35,448 nt of DNA, taken from Bacteroidia bacterium. GTDB taxonomy: Bacteria; Bacteroidota; Bacteroidia; Chitinophagales; UBA2359. Within the stretch, counting starts at the first letter, position 1. Each line of letters opens with the position of its first letter. The stretch covers positions 1 to 35,448 of the forward strand of contig JAUHXA010000069.1 in NCBI GenBank assembly GCA_030427245.1. The letters are read 5' to 3'. Both the position numbers and the translations under genes were made by a program. Shown here piece by piece: positions 12,201 through 15,927 of the stretch. The notes under the pieces were generated by a model that did not search any database, was not told where the DNA came from, and saw only the letters and a list, made by a program, of their open reading frames with translations.

Positions 12201-12495
12201 CAACATCTACGGGCACATAAGCTCCTCCTGCTTTGAGGATGGCAAAAATGCCGATGAGAAGGTCAATGGAACGGTCTAAACAGAGTGCTACAAAGTCTTC
12301 TTTGCCGATGCCTTGCGATTGAAGGTGTTGCGCCAGTTGGTTGGCTTTGGCATTGAAGTCTGCGTAGGAAAGCGATTCACCATTGGAGGAAATGAGTGCC
12401 GTTTTTTTTGGATTTTCGACAACGATTTCTTCAAAAAGTTGAGGAATCGATAGATGATTTGGAAAGGATATATGTGATGAAGTAGTGTGATTCAT
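1..12495 (-). CDS. Giant hybrid NRPS/PKS, partial at 3' end (A-PCP-ST-KS-AT-ACP-AMT-C-A-PCP-)
   Basis: A multimodular assembly-line enzyme that makes a peptide-polyketide. The ATG at 12495-12493 opens a frame that stays in register at every domain I checked (A1, PCP1, sulfotransferase, KS, AT, ACP, aminotransferase, C, A2, PCP2) down to base 1, giving 4165 codons without a stop I could see and no C-terminus. No C domain precedes the first A domain, so this is probably the initiating protein. The PKS module has no KR, DH or ER but is followed by a class III aminotransferase and an NRPS module, the arrangement of McyE and mycosubtilin MycA. The beta-ketone is therefore probably transaminated and the new amine or its neighbour acylates the next unit. 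Many linkers, and several domains, contain in-frame dispersed repeats (listed separately). The partner proteins and any release domain lie beyond the left edge. Substrates are not assigned. Confidence 0.93.
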   Translation of the reverse strand, partial: MNHTTSSHISFPNHLSIPQLFEEIVVENPKKTALISSNGESLSYADFNAKANQLAQHLQSQGIGKEDFVALCLDRSIDLLIGIFAILKAGGAYVPVDVDYPTQRLQFMLEDAQAKVILTEQKHLHRIPQTNAHIFTMDKDWQTVESYSKGNDYIPIAQPEDLAYCIYTSGSTGKPKGVMLTHENVMNQLEGQQEIAPTPIDKMLLTCSISFDVSVLTIFWTLLQGSTLVLPEQGEEKDIQRLANIVERHQVTHILTLPSLHTLILEQAPPHKLRSLQLVNVSGEVCPTAMAQKHEQTLPHCQLYNLYGPTEATVNCTFFTIPKGFNDEKVPIGIPIKHYEIFILNEDLQPVGDGEVGEIYIGGTKEILARGYWNRPELSAERFIQNPFYNTNTPLHGKQQQEFMDSEESTTENHHHPQESKVSTEHPLSINSIHQVSTKYPSSIQRTPTLYKTGDLARWMPDGNVEFLGRIDYQVKFRGFRIELGEIEVAIGLHPAVKETVVVLQNQHQVNQQKLVAYLCLHPDSSLNVSQIRAFLEEKLPEYMLPTAFVFLPQMPLTTNGKIDRKALPEPTKLRPVLEQAFIAPTGELEKHLAKIWGRLLEINPIGRHDKFFELGGNSIQAAQFIGELQEELKSVIFITTIFDNPTIAEYAVMLEENYKEELSSFQPLSNTSPNPLQRGNSTVDKVSENSREIGTSFDNGCKPCQQLSDTQIKTFLQYLHTNSILQPYSNSTIQQFNHPPIFIIAPPRSGTSLLRVMLAGHPEIFGANELQLLHFNTLEERSQAYSGKFSLWLEGLVRAVMELKSCDADTAKGILQKLEQKEYSTSQVFQELQQWAGDHHLLDKSPSYALDSNTLKRAEQIFDQKAIYIHLVRHPYSMVKSFEKYHFDQVLHIKKHPFNTQELGELVWLQSHKNTTDFLQNIPQNRQFRLQYEELVAEPEKLMRQMCAQIGLDYHPNLIAPYQDLDQKMVDGIYKDSRSMSDDKLLKQKGINPKLAETWKKVKEDNFLSGETWELAEDLGYQSLQSSPNLSGVGEISVQSSEKLDDTRRVRQRSSDKRQQSLPRNLGEFMDSEESKVSIKHHQHQSSIHQASTKHQQHPEESAIAIIGIAVRLPGANTPHELWMNLVNGTEVGKQVTAEDLLKAGLDPNMLDDPNFVGRHYTLDHPDCFDAKFFGYHPKEAKMMDPQHRVFLETAYSALQNAGYNPENYEGKIGIFGGVAQNTYFTHNIATHPDLLQSSGEYTSAIGSEKSFSITRVAYKLNLKGPAVNVQTACSTSGVGVHLACQSLLNGDSDMVMVGGGRIQAPLAAGYEYTEGGPLSPQGTCKAFDADAKGMVRGNGINVIVLKKLDKAIEDGDYIYAVIKGTAINNDGSDKIGFTAPSVKGQAACIEAAQKKAGITANDIQYIETHGTGTRLGDPIELAALSQAFRKTTDKKQFCAISSIKTNIGHLDSGACVAGIIKTALSLCYELMPPTMHFKSPNPQIPFEQSPFYVNQRLQRWKRSETPRRAGVSSFGLGGTNAHVILEEAPLPLQPLSKSSTVDKVSENFDNGRRPCQQLKRHQLFLLSAKTEKALQESTKNLSTFLQRKPESELSLTDATYTLAVGRQHFQHRRVVIAQNHEEAIAALENVKNPNTVSGLQEGAVPSMVFLFAGGGAQYVDMAKDLYVENKVFRGFVEECLEILERKFGLEVRKFITGKNSPFEGGKGDVNGNVSIGGSQMSAKTSPNPPEVSGQALQRGNLGVAESSKVAKNSPTPERFGDVCSGSDEELATQLRRPSLALPSLFTIQYALAKLWQSWGITPTEMIGHSMGEYAAACIAGVFTIEEALALVYTRGKLFESLKVEGGMLSVPMTELEARKYMQDDLSFAAINKPNNCVISGTVAAIDALQQRLVSENIDAKRIHIKVAAHSPQVAPIMGQFHDFLQSIDFKEPQIPFVSNVTGTWANPEEVMTPEYWVSHLRNTVRFSDGLETIFALPNRALLEVGPGQTLSTFARQHPAKNSKQLILASLRHPKEPKNDVEFLYKTVAKLWLAGVELDWKAFYANQNAKRTPLPTYPFERKRYWIEPFDGRRQTTDDKRNVERRGGEMERNQQIEQRGTETQSFNYAQSLQYPITQTLEHNYQPKYLNTQIQTNMNTQTQTPSQPRKERITTKIKDVLFELSGLEPEEMEDEATFLELGFDSLFLTQALTDLNRQFELQLTFRQLFEEAPTIDALSDYIDGNIPEEMFQEEAESLQPLSKSATVPITSASLIDKVSENFDNGSRTSEFSEQALSTVEAETSPNPLQRGNLHPQPPISNIQYPTPNIQQPTTNGSAIENILSQQMALMQQQLALLQGQHIQQRPSIIQPSNQQPTSTFDEVHADKHPNRRQKFSSNGQAQKNGVSKHKHPKTQTLEHSNTQTPKHKTEETQERKAFGPWKPVSKSTAEITEFQQRMLQEFMANYNERTKSSKALAQGQRKHLSDPRSIQSFNKLWKEGIYQIASSHSKGAKIYDLDGNEYVDFMMSFGIALFGHTPDFVQEAVAEQLSKGIELTVQTPLAKQVANLVCEITGTERATMVNTGSESLSAAVRAARTVTGKTRIAYFEGDYHGITDEMLGRPVTIRGKLKTLPVAPGIPKASVENVLILKKEDPNVLNIIREYAHDLAAILVEPVQTQQPHLQQFELMKELRKVTEESNIALIFDEMVNGFRLHQRGAQAWYNIEVDICCYGKIASGGLPMAIVAGKAKYLDAFDGGQWQFGDDSFPEALVTFYGGTFVKHPLCLASALATLKQIKAGGPQLQEELNERGAAFAARLRDLFLETKAPLAIKSTSSVLAVKIIDGNPLSDLFFHALRYHGVHQTERSGFVSTAHTDEDLEFAYQAYKVAIQEMFDRGFFEPYVGEDLNLIVGTPKHLGGSGNFDNGSRTLSIKDAEVIGTVETKTSPNPLQRGNKPLQPLSRSSTVDKVFVPLTEGQTEIWLSNQLGNGASMAYNLSSQIRLEGDLNELALKRAIGKLVERHEALRTTFSEDGQVQIVHSSMEMNVPFLDLTGLSAEELEERLKELHELEAETAFDLSEGPLVRFKLIKVSENFDNGSILTEQALPTVEAETSPNPLQRGNKSLQPLSKSATVDKVSVHLLFLTVHHIVSDGWSLGILINDLGELYAQSVGMNAKVMKQPKQLSGYVLEEEKAKKGEAFQKAEAYWVKQFEGEIPVLELPTDRVRPPFKTFTSAMETLHLTKQEYLQLKKAGAKQGTTFYVMMYAAFQTFLHRLSGQDDFVLGVVAAGQAIAGNQDLVAHCVSVLPVRMQLEGKSSFKAHLKRVRSTILDAFDHQNYTLGALVKKLKVARDVSRQPIVSVLFNMDSDAGELNYANLTASTSPIPRNYETFDIFINIKVVENGLDFEWIYNTDLWDASTIQSRLAELKVLLEGIVADMDVPLATLPLLPESEKEQLIRWNDNRVNFPVGECVHELFEKQVERSGDLVALVFPLQPLSRSATVDKVLGKVSYTYRELNEKCNQWAHYFRSQGLQSGDVVGIYVDRSAEMLMAILAVLKAGGTYLPIDPINPKERVVLMLEDAGAKWVISEKSLEANIADCRTCEKWVLEDFTSKTTAMPTANPRWVIPSKGLAYIIYTSGSTGKPKGVEISHDAVVDFMYGMRQILEVKEKEVVLSVISMSFDPSIQDYFLTLMSGATLVLADKRTVKDGFLLKDMIETLQPSMMQATPSTWQLLQAAGWKGDADLRVVSGGEGLPYGVARFLVDGCREVWNVYGPTEAIIWVTTQKVTTELLDSQKDVPYISIGHAMPNIDLYVLDEQLQVVPIGAFGELHIGGRLADGYHGRAELTAERFIPHPFKRNEKLYKTGDLVRRLRNGDIVYLNRIDHQVKIRGHRIELGEIEAVISEVAGVHKNVVVVRKDSNGFQQLVAYLVMEAEQTMDIAVLQQHLRAQLPSYMLPNFYVELECFPLSTAGKVNRKALPAPAEKAKMSTTVSTATNFDAPKTEMQKMLADFWRKLLNVQQVGVHDNFFELGGHSLLAVQLIYMIREATGQQLTLMALLENATIVKIEQLLGGGDDDSPNDGGGNEPNPDGGGGESVENEPLQLSPSLENVGEISVQIEGDESLQPLSKSATVDKVSENFGNGCKTLPTVEAGTSEPLQLLPKLEIVGKVSVGDGEPLQLSPNLSGVG
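2050..2090. repeat. Single 41-bp P1 repeat at the start of adenylation domain A2
   Basis: One copy of the dispersed P1 unit (accttgtcaacggtcgcaga, then cttgacaacggttgaagtg), read as PLQPLSRSATVDKV. It lies between LVALVF and GKVSYTYREL, inside the N-terminal part of A2, where A domains normally have a short variable loop. Confidence 0.85.
3154..3292. repeat. Composite P1-CCCCC-P1' insert inside the condensation domain
   Basis: Forward P1 unit (3154-3194), a G/C palindrome (ccccctttgaaggggg, about 3201-3229) and an inverted P1 unit (about 3233-3288). It is read as an in-frame tail of roughly 45-50 residues between VRFKLIK and HLLFLTVHH, immediately before the catalytic histidines. Confidence 0.88.
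3655..3798. repeat. Composite P1-CCCCC-P1' repeat in the AMT-C linker
   Basis: Same layout as the copy at 3154-3292. The inverted P1 half is expanded by a segment containing gattacctcggcatc, which recurs inverted at about 5735-5757. It sits between the aminotransferase and the first C-domain motif. Confidence 0.85.
3800..5245 (-). other. Embedded class III (GSA-type) aminotransferase domain, AMT
   Basis: PLP-dependent aminotransferase of the glutamate-1-semialdehyde mutase type. Visible motifs are NTGSES for phosphate binding, FEGDYHGI, FDEMVNGFR with the pyridine-nitrogen aspartate, and YGKIASGG whose lysine (codon 4360-4362) should form the internal aldimine. In McyE and MycA the same domain after an ACP turns a beta-ketoacyl thioester into a beta-aminoacyl thioester. 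The position ACP-AMT-C here is the same, so that role is inferred. Confidence 0.9.
5276..5340. repeat. Short tandem minisatellite (gtgttcg/gtgtttg units) in the ACP-AMT linker
   Basis: Degenerate 7-8 bp units such as tgttcgag and tgtttggg, repeated about six times and read as HPKTQTLEHSNTQTPKHK. Similar units recur at 6070-6150 and in the intergenic region near 12650-12700. Confidence 0.7.
5552..5622. repeat. Minisatellite (ggttgttggatattt-like units) in the ACP-AMT linker
   Basis: Degenerate tandem units (ttggatattt, ttggatattgaatattc) read as a linker rich in Gln, Asn and Pro. They lie directly next to the composite repeat at 5623-5790. Confidence 0.65.
5623..5790. repeat. Composite CCCCC-P1'-P1 repeat in the ACP-AMT linker
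   Basis: G/C palindrome (5624-5653), then an inverted P1 unit that contains a small palindrome (ctccgagaactcggag), then a forward P1 unit carrying the gatgccgaggtaatc segment. The order is the mirror of that at 3655-3798, so the two composites can pair or recombine with each other. Confidence 0.85.
6070..6290. repeat. Low-complexity minisatellite block in the AT-ACP linker
   Basis: Three simple-repeat stretches in a row: gggtattcaagtatttag-like units (6088-6130), ctctgtgcctctctgttc-like units (6184-6247) and cgtctgtcgtctgccgtc (6260-6285). They are read in frame as Arg/Glu/Gln-rich linker sequence between the AT end (RYWIEP) and the ACP. Such stretches look like intergenic repeats rather than conserved protein. 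Confidence 0.7.
7197..7396. repeat. Composite repeat inserted inside the AT domain
   Basis: An inverted P2 unit (gtcgccaaacctttcaggtg, about 7207-7240), a CCCCC element split by a small palindrome (tcccgatacttcggga, 7291-7306) and a second CCCCC element in the opposite orientation (7364-7393). It interrupts the AT between the GLEVRKFI region and RPSLALPSLFTIQYAL, upstream of the active-site GHSMGEY, adding roughly 60-70 residues. Confidence 0.8.
7812..7899. repeat. Inverted P1 pair in the KS-AT linker
   Basis: Two P1 halves head to head (gtttcaactgttgacaaggt, then the inverted copy ending ctttgacaacggttg). They can form a long hairpin of about 40 nt per arm. They are read as LQPLSKSSTVDKVSENFDNG between LEEAPLP and the AT start HQLFLLSA. 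Confidence 0.85.
9196..9430. repeat. Minisatellite plus P2 repeat between sulfotransferase and KS
   Basis: From right to left along the protein: a P2 unit (9391-9430), a segment with ccccgaggtttcgggg, the block attcttccgaatccataaat (about 9272-9291), and degenerate ggatgcttggt units (9198-9260) read as SIHQASTKHQQHP. The same attcttccgaatccataaat block and ggatgctt units recur at 11155-11292, so this is a movable cassette of at least two parts. Confidence 0.8.
9431..10275 (-). other. Embedded sulfotransferase-like domain (Sulfotransfer_3 type)
   Basis: About 280 residues between PCP1 and the KS. The 5'-phosphosulfate-binding loop is visible as APPRSGTSLL near the domain start, and the 3'-phosphate site as VRHPYSMVKSF in the middle. 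Both belong to PAPS-dependent sulfotransferases of the bacterial Sulfotransfer_3 family. The domain lies in cis between a carrier domain and a ketosynthase, so it may sulfate the PCP1-bound starter or the growing chain. Alternatively it may have lost sulfotransfer and serve another step. The substrate cannot be told from sequence. Confidence 0.8.
10288..10334. repeat. Short tandem repeat before the sulfotransferase domain
   Basis: Two and a half units of tatggttgaattgctg, read as QPYSNSTIQQFNH just ahead of the first beta strand of the sulfotransferase domain. Confidence 0.7.
10370..10500. repeat. Nested composite repeat in the PCP1-sulfotransferase linker
   Basis: An inverted P1 unit containing the palindrome tcccgatttctcggga, followed by a forward P1 unit that is split in two: its left part (accttgtcaacggtcga) and right part (tttgacaacggttgaa) are separated by a complete CCCCC element (about 10452-10483). 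The frame is kept. Confidence 0.85.
10545..12480 (-). other. Loading module: adenylation domain A1 and carrier PCP1
   Basis: A1 carries the ATP-binding A3 motif YTSGSTGKPKGV (about 12005-11965), the A5 motif YGPTEAT, the A7 motif YKTGDLARW and the A10 lysine motif NGKIDRKALP near 10800. PCP1 has FFELGGNS, with the phosphopantetheine serine codon at 10639-10641. By comparison with GrsA, the pocket begins D-V-x-x-L (FDVSVL), an aspartate at position 235 that fits an alpha-amino acid. The rest of the code did not match a specificity I know. A minisatellite insert sits between A6 and A7 (11155-11320). Confidence 0.9.
11155..11320. repeat. Minisatellite cassette inserted inside adenylation domain A1
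   Basis: Degenerate 10-12 bp units of the ggatgcttggtggatactt type (11162-11240), then the attcttccgaatccataaat block (11271-11290) shared with 9272-9291. Read as a linker rich in His, Gln and Ser, it lies between RFIQNPF and LYKTGDL, i.e. between A6 and A7 of the A1 domain. Confidence 0.8.
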
Positions 12496-12806
12496 TATTT
12501 TGGTTAATATACGTCAAAAATTAATTTGTCTTGTAAGATGCTTGTTATTTGAAGCTTATAGGTGGATAGCTTGCTTAAAGGATACAGGTAAGGCTTTATT
12601 GACAGTGCTGTGACAATATACTTGACTAAAATTGTGCCAAAGTGTAGGTGTATTTATGTGTTTAGGTTGATAGCTGTAGTTGGGTATTTAGATGTCTTGA
12701 ATTAAATTTCATGGCTTGTGTAGAGACAAGATTTCTATACTGTCTTATTTTTGTATTTTTGGTGTGATTTTTTGGTAATAAATGGCATAAATCAAAGTCG
12801 ACAATT
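12496..12806. other. Divergent intergenic region between the NRPS/PKS and the cupin gene
   Basis: This should hold both promoters. I see no clear -33/-7 pair. Possible -7 octamers TATTTTTG lie at 12746-12753 and 12754-12761 on the plus strand, about 50 nt before the cupin start. The stretch 12650-12700 (tgtttaggttgatag, tgggtatttagatg) resembles minisatellite units found inside the NRPS gene at 6088-6150. The half palindrome gtagagacaagat near 12720 resembles the element at 18640-18668. Confidence 0.4.
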
Positions 12807-13325
12807 ATGATAGATTTTATAAAAATTGAAGTAAATGTTAAAAAGCAGGTTTTCAGAGCAATGGAAGCTATTTTGCTGAGTCAGGGTTTTGTGATTGAAC
12901 GTAAAGATTTCAACCGTCCGTGGGGTGGTTTTTTTGTGGTTGAAGAGGCACAATCTTCAAAATTTGTGAAATTGTATTTTCCTGATTCTGATACTGGAGA
13001 TTTGATAGGAGAAAGAAAGGTGAGCCCTAAGATTTTGATAGTTGCTCCCGAAAAACGTTTGTCGTGGCAATATCATCACCGCCGTTCGGAAGTGTGGCGA
13101 GTAGTTGGGGGAAGTGTTGGGCTTGTGCGAAGTGAGACGGATGAACAGGGTAAATTGGAAGAATTGAAGGAAGGGGATTTGGTGGTTTTGAAGAAAGGAG
13201 AAAGGCATCGTTTGGTGGGTTTGGAGGAGTTTGGTTTTGTGGCAGAAATTTGGCAACATACCGATTCTGAGAACCCTTCGGATGAGAACGACATTGTGCG
13301 CTTGCAGGATGATTTTGGGAGGTGA
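12807..13325 (+). CDS. Cupin protein of the mannose-6-phosphate isomerase type II family
   Basis: 172 residues. The fold is a small cupin like the C-terminal domain of ManC/AlgA. Visible family features are NRPWGGFFVVEE near residues 37-48, the central strand SPKILIVAPEKRLSWQYHHRR with the metal-binding histidine pair, VWRVVGGSVG, and a second half with GDLVVLKKGERHRLVG followed by AEIWQH. Stand-alone versions in Bacteroidota are often labelled phosphoheptose or phosphomannose isomerase, usually without proof. Monofunctional sugar-phosphate isomerase or nucleotide-sugar binding is possible. It is monocistronic by spacing (162 nt to the next gene) and transcribed away from the NRPS/PKS. The start is chosen because the next in-frame ATG (residue 19) would cut into the fold. 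Confidence 0.82.
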   Translation: MIDFIKIEVNVKKQVFRAMEAILLSQGFVIERKDFNRPWGGFFVVEEAQSSKFVKLYFPDSDTGDLIGERKVSPKILIVAPEKRLSWQYHHRRSEVWRVVGGSVGLVRSETDEQGKLEELKEGDLVVLKKGERHRLVGLEEFGFVAEIWQHTDSENPSDENDIVRLQDDFGR

Positions 13326-13488
13326 TTTTTAGAGATGCTTGATAGATGTTGTGGATATTTTGCGATTGTGGAATTCGATGAATAGAGACGGAAACGTTAT
13401 TTTTAGTTAAAAACTATTTTTTTGAGCAAAAAAACATTATTTTTACCAAAACAATTTCATTCTTTTTAACCTAAAATTTTTTACAACA

Positions 13489-13980
13489 ATGGCAATCAGT
13501 GATTTCTTAGTTTCTGAACTTCAATACGAATTAGACGTGACCGAAAAATTTCTTGGTCGTGTCCCAGCCGACAAAATGGACTGGCAACCTCACGAAAAAT
13601 CTATGACCGTGAGACAATTGATAAGTCACATCGCAGAAATACCAGGATGGGTTCCTGTGACGATGGATATGGATGCTCTGGATATGGGAACGTATCAGCC
13701 TCCTTCTGTCGACAGCCCTCAAGATGCGATTGCAGTTTTGAAGGAAAATGGACAACAAGCTATTGAATCTTTGCAGCGGGCTTCGGATGAAGATTATTCC
13801 AAAATTTGGAAAATGACGGCTGGCGAACAAACTTTGATGGAACTGCCAAAATACATGGCTTTGAGAACGGGAGGAATAGGACAATTGCCACATCATAGAG
13901 CGCAGTTGGGTGTTTACCTTCGTTTGATGGGAGAATCAGTGCCTGCTACTTATGGACCTTCGGCGGATGAACAATCTTAA
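13489..13980 (+). CDS. DinB/DfsB-family putative metal-dependent protein
   Basis: 163 residues, the usual length of a DinB four-helix bundle. The N-terminus LQYELDVTEKFLGRVPADKMDWQPHEKSMTVRQLISHIAE matches the DinB pattern, in which the Trp and the His of the LxxHIAE helix are conserved. The C-terminal HHRAQLGVYLR supplies the other metal-binding histidines. Members include thiol-dependent S-transferases (bacillithiol or mycothiol type) and many proteins of unknown function, so no reaction is assigned. The strong hairpin at 14012-14050 follows the stop codon by 31 nt and probably ends its transcript. Confidence 0.88.
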   Translation: MAISDFLVSELQYELDVTEKFLGRVPADKMDWQPHEKSMTVRQLISHIAEIPGWVPVTMDMDALDMGTYQPPSVDSPQDAIAVLKENGQQAIESLQRASDEDYSKIWKMTAGEQTLMELPKYMALRTGGIGQLPHHRAQLGVYLRLMGESVPATYGPSADEQS

Positions 13981-14011
13981 AAACCTGAAATTCAATACTT
14001 AGACTCAAATT

Positions 14012-14050
14012 AAAAAGCCCGATTGAAGAAATTTTTCAATCGGGCTTTTT
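14012..14050. terminator. Strong intrinsic terminator, probably bidirectional
   Basis: Perfect stem aaaaagcccgattgaa / ttcaatcgggcttttt around a short loop, followed by a T-rich run on the plus strand and preceded by an A run. It serves the DinB gene and may also stop the convergent FKBP transcript. Confidence 0.9.
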
Positions 14051-14156
14051 GTTTTTACTGATATTTTAAATGATTCCCCAAAAGCTGTCAGGTGTTTGAT
14101 GTGAAGTAATCATTTTGATCATCACAAAATTAATCATCTTTCTTCTGACAGCGAAT

Positions 14157-14816
14157 TTAGTTTACCTTCAATAACTCCACTTCAAAAATCAAAGTCGCAT
14201 AAGGAGGAATAGATTGACCAGCGCCTCTATCTCCATATCCCAAGTTGTAGGGGATGAATAGTTTCCACTTAGAGCCTTCAGGCATCAATTGAAGTGCTTC
14301 GGTCCAACCGCTAATCACTTGATTTACTCCAAAAGTAGCAGGTTCCCCCCTTTTTACCGAACTATCAAAAACTTCTCCGTTGATAAGCATACCTGTGTAA
14401 TGAACAGTGACTTTGCTCGTTGCAGTAGGTTTCACTCCTTCTCCTGCCTTCAACACCTCATATTGAAGTCCGCTTGGTAGCGTAGTGACTTCTTGGCGTT
14501 TTGCATTTTTTGCCAAAAACTCTATGCCTCCTTTAGTAAGAGCCTCATTTTTTTTGGCTTTCATTTCCACAGCATATTTTTGATAAATTTCTTGGGCATC
14601 TTCTACGTCAATTCGGAGTTCTTTTCCATTCAAAACATCTTTCATTCCTTTGGTAATTTGTTTTACGTCCAAACCTTCAAAGTCTTTTAAGTTTTGTGCC
14701 ATCAAAACACCTACACTGTAACTGATTGAATCCATTTTGTTCTTTTGATTTTGAGCATTTAAAATTGAAGGTGCAAAGAACGCAATAAGGAATGAAAAAA
14801 AGAGATACTTAGCCAT
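14157..14816 (-). CDS. Secreted FKBP-type peptidyl-prolyl cis-trans isomerase (Mip/FkpA-like)
   Basis: 219 residues. A signal peptide (MAKYLFFSFLIAFFAPSILN, cut after Ala-Gln) sends it to the periplasm. Residues 29-110 form the helical FKBP_N dimerisation domain (DSISYSVGVLMAQNL). Residues 120-219 form the FKBP domain, with the family motifs VTVHYTG, FDSS, VISGWTEAL, LFIPYNLGYGDRG and the C-terminal strand LIFEVELL. The active-site aromatic residues (Tyr of HYTG, Trp of SGWTE, Tyr of IPYNLGYG) are present, so it should be active on prolyl bonds of exported proteins. It lies 77 nt downstream of the LuxE-like gene on the same strand and could share its transcript. Confidence 0.93.
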   Translation of the reverse strand: MAKYLFFSFLIAFFAPSILNAQNQKNKMDSISYSVGVLMAQNLKDFEGLDVKQITKGMKDVLNGKELRIDVEDAQEIYQKYAVEMKAKKNEALTKGGIEFLAKNAKRQEVTTLPSGLQYEVLKAGEGVKPTATSKVTVHYTGMLINGEVFDSSVKRGEPATFGVNQVISGWTEALQLMPEGSKWKLFIPYNLGYGDRGAGQSIPPYATLIFEVELLKVN

Positions 14817-14893
14817 TTTTTTGTACTGATTTATTTAGTCTTAAAAATTTGTTCGTATAAGTTTCAGAATAAGGGTTGTTTATTTACAGAGCA

Positions 14894-15880
14894 CTAAATC
14901 AATAAATTACAACCCCTAATGTCGCTTTCATCCATACGTCCCAATACTTCAAAAGTGCCGTCATCAAAACATTTGCCCAAATCAGCAGTCGCCAAAAAAG
15001 CACATGAATGAATATTAGCGAGGTCAATGATATTCAATACGCCTGTTCGATTTGGAGGCACGATTTGAAAAGGATCTGTGACTTCCCTTGCCATCACTCG
15101 CATCCATGGTGGGCAATGAAAAATGCCTTTTCCTTTGGAGTAAGCTTGTGAAAGCAATTCGGTCATACCGTATTCGGAATGAATGTTTTCTACCTTAAAA
15201 GCTGTTTGGTAAATGCCATGCAATTCTTCTCTAATCACTTCCTTTCGTTTGCCTTTCATGCCTCCTGTTTCCATGACGGTCGTGGACTTCAAAGGCATCG
15301 GATATTGTTCTGCCAAATCCCAAAGGGCAAACGATACGCCTAATAAAATGGTGGGTTGCCCGACTTTTTCTAATTGGTGAATAGTGTCAGCAAGCGCACT
15401 ATAATTGTAGAGGTAAAAGCCACTTTTGGGGTGTCGGCTTCGTTTAATCAAATGATGTGCCATATAGACAAGCGATGAACCTTGTCGTTCTAAATAGGCA
15501 GGAAGTAATGCAAGGAAGCAGTAGTTTTGAGGAGAACCATAAAAATATTCAAATCCTTTGAAGAAACTTTGTTCATAAATGGAAAGGTCTAAAAGATGGT
15601 GTTGGCTTGTTTGACTGCCTGTTGTTCCACTACTGCTAAAGGTTTGCTGAATCTTTCCTTTTCCACTGAGGATTAAGTGTTTTTTGAACAATTCGATAGG
15701 AAGAAAAGGAATGTCTTCAATAGTCGTGATGCTTTCACTATCAATGGATAGGTTTTGAAGGTATTGGTGATAAACTGGATTTGCAGTGGCTTGATAACGA
15801 AATAACTCTAAAGCAGTTTTTTCGAAATCAGCAGCTTTTAGGTCAAGTATTTTTTTTTTGAAGGTATCCGTAGAGAACAT
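14894..15880 (-). CDS. LuxE-like acyl-protein synthetase / acyltransferase
   Basis: 328 residues. It belongs to the LuxE branch of the ANL (acyl-adenylating) superfamily. The P-loop-like motif FSSSGTTGSQTSQH is at residues 81-94, ETGGMKGKRKE at about 204-214, and the adenylate-binding HSEYGMTEL at 234-242. LuxE activates fatty acids in bioluminescence, but Bacteroidota have stand-alone LuxE-like proteins of unknown substrate, often in polysaccharide or lipid contexts. No luxABCD genes are present here, so a bioluminescence role is not supported. The start at 15880 gives a normal family N-terminus. It is divergent from the lipoprotein gene at 15928 across only 47 nt. Confidence 0.88.
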   Translation of the reverse strand: MFSTDTFKKKILDLKAADFEKTALELFRYQATANPVYHQYLQNLSIDSESITTIEDIPFLPIELFKKHLILSGKGKIQQTFSSSGTTGSQTSQHHLLDLSIYEQSFFKGFEYFYGSPQNYCFLALLPAYLERQGSSLVYMAHHLIKRSRHPKSGFYLYNYSALADTIHQLEKVGQPTILLGVSFALWDLAEQYPMPLKSTTVMETGGMKGKRKEVIREELHGIYQTAFKVENIHSEYGMTELLSQAYSKGKGIFHCPPWMRVMAREVTDPFQIVPPNRTGVLNIIDLANIHSCAFLATADLGKCFDDGTFEVLGRMDESDIRGCNLLI

Positions 15881-15927
15881 TCGGTAAATGGCAGTCGTTT
15901 TAGTAAAAATTAAAATTCCTAGTTGAT

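Noticed and set aside
180-12206. Many open frames of 60-220 codons on the plus strand, and minus-strand frames out of register, across the first 12 kb
   Set aside because: They overlap the giant minus-strand NRPS/PKS frame, which has clear domain motifs throughout. Their translations are low-complexity or mirror the antisense of conserved motifs.
1-12495. Possibility that the NRPS/PKS region is several genes or has frameshifts
   Set aside because: Active-site codons of ten domains all fall in the same register as the ATG at 12495, and the linkers that I read between them are open.
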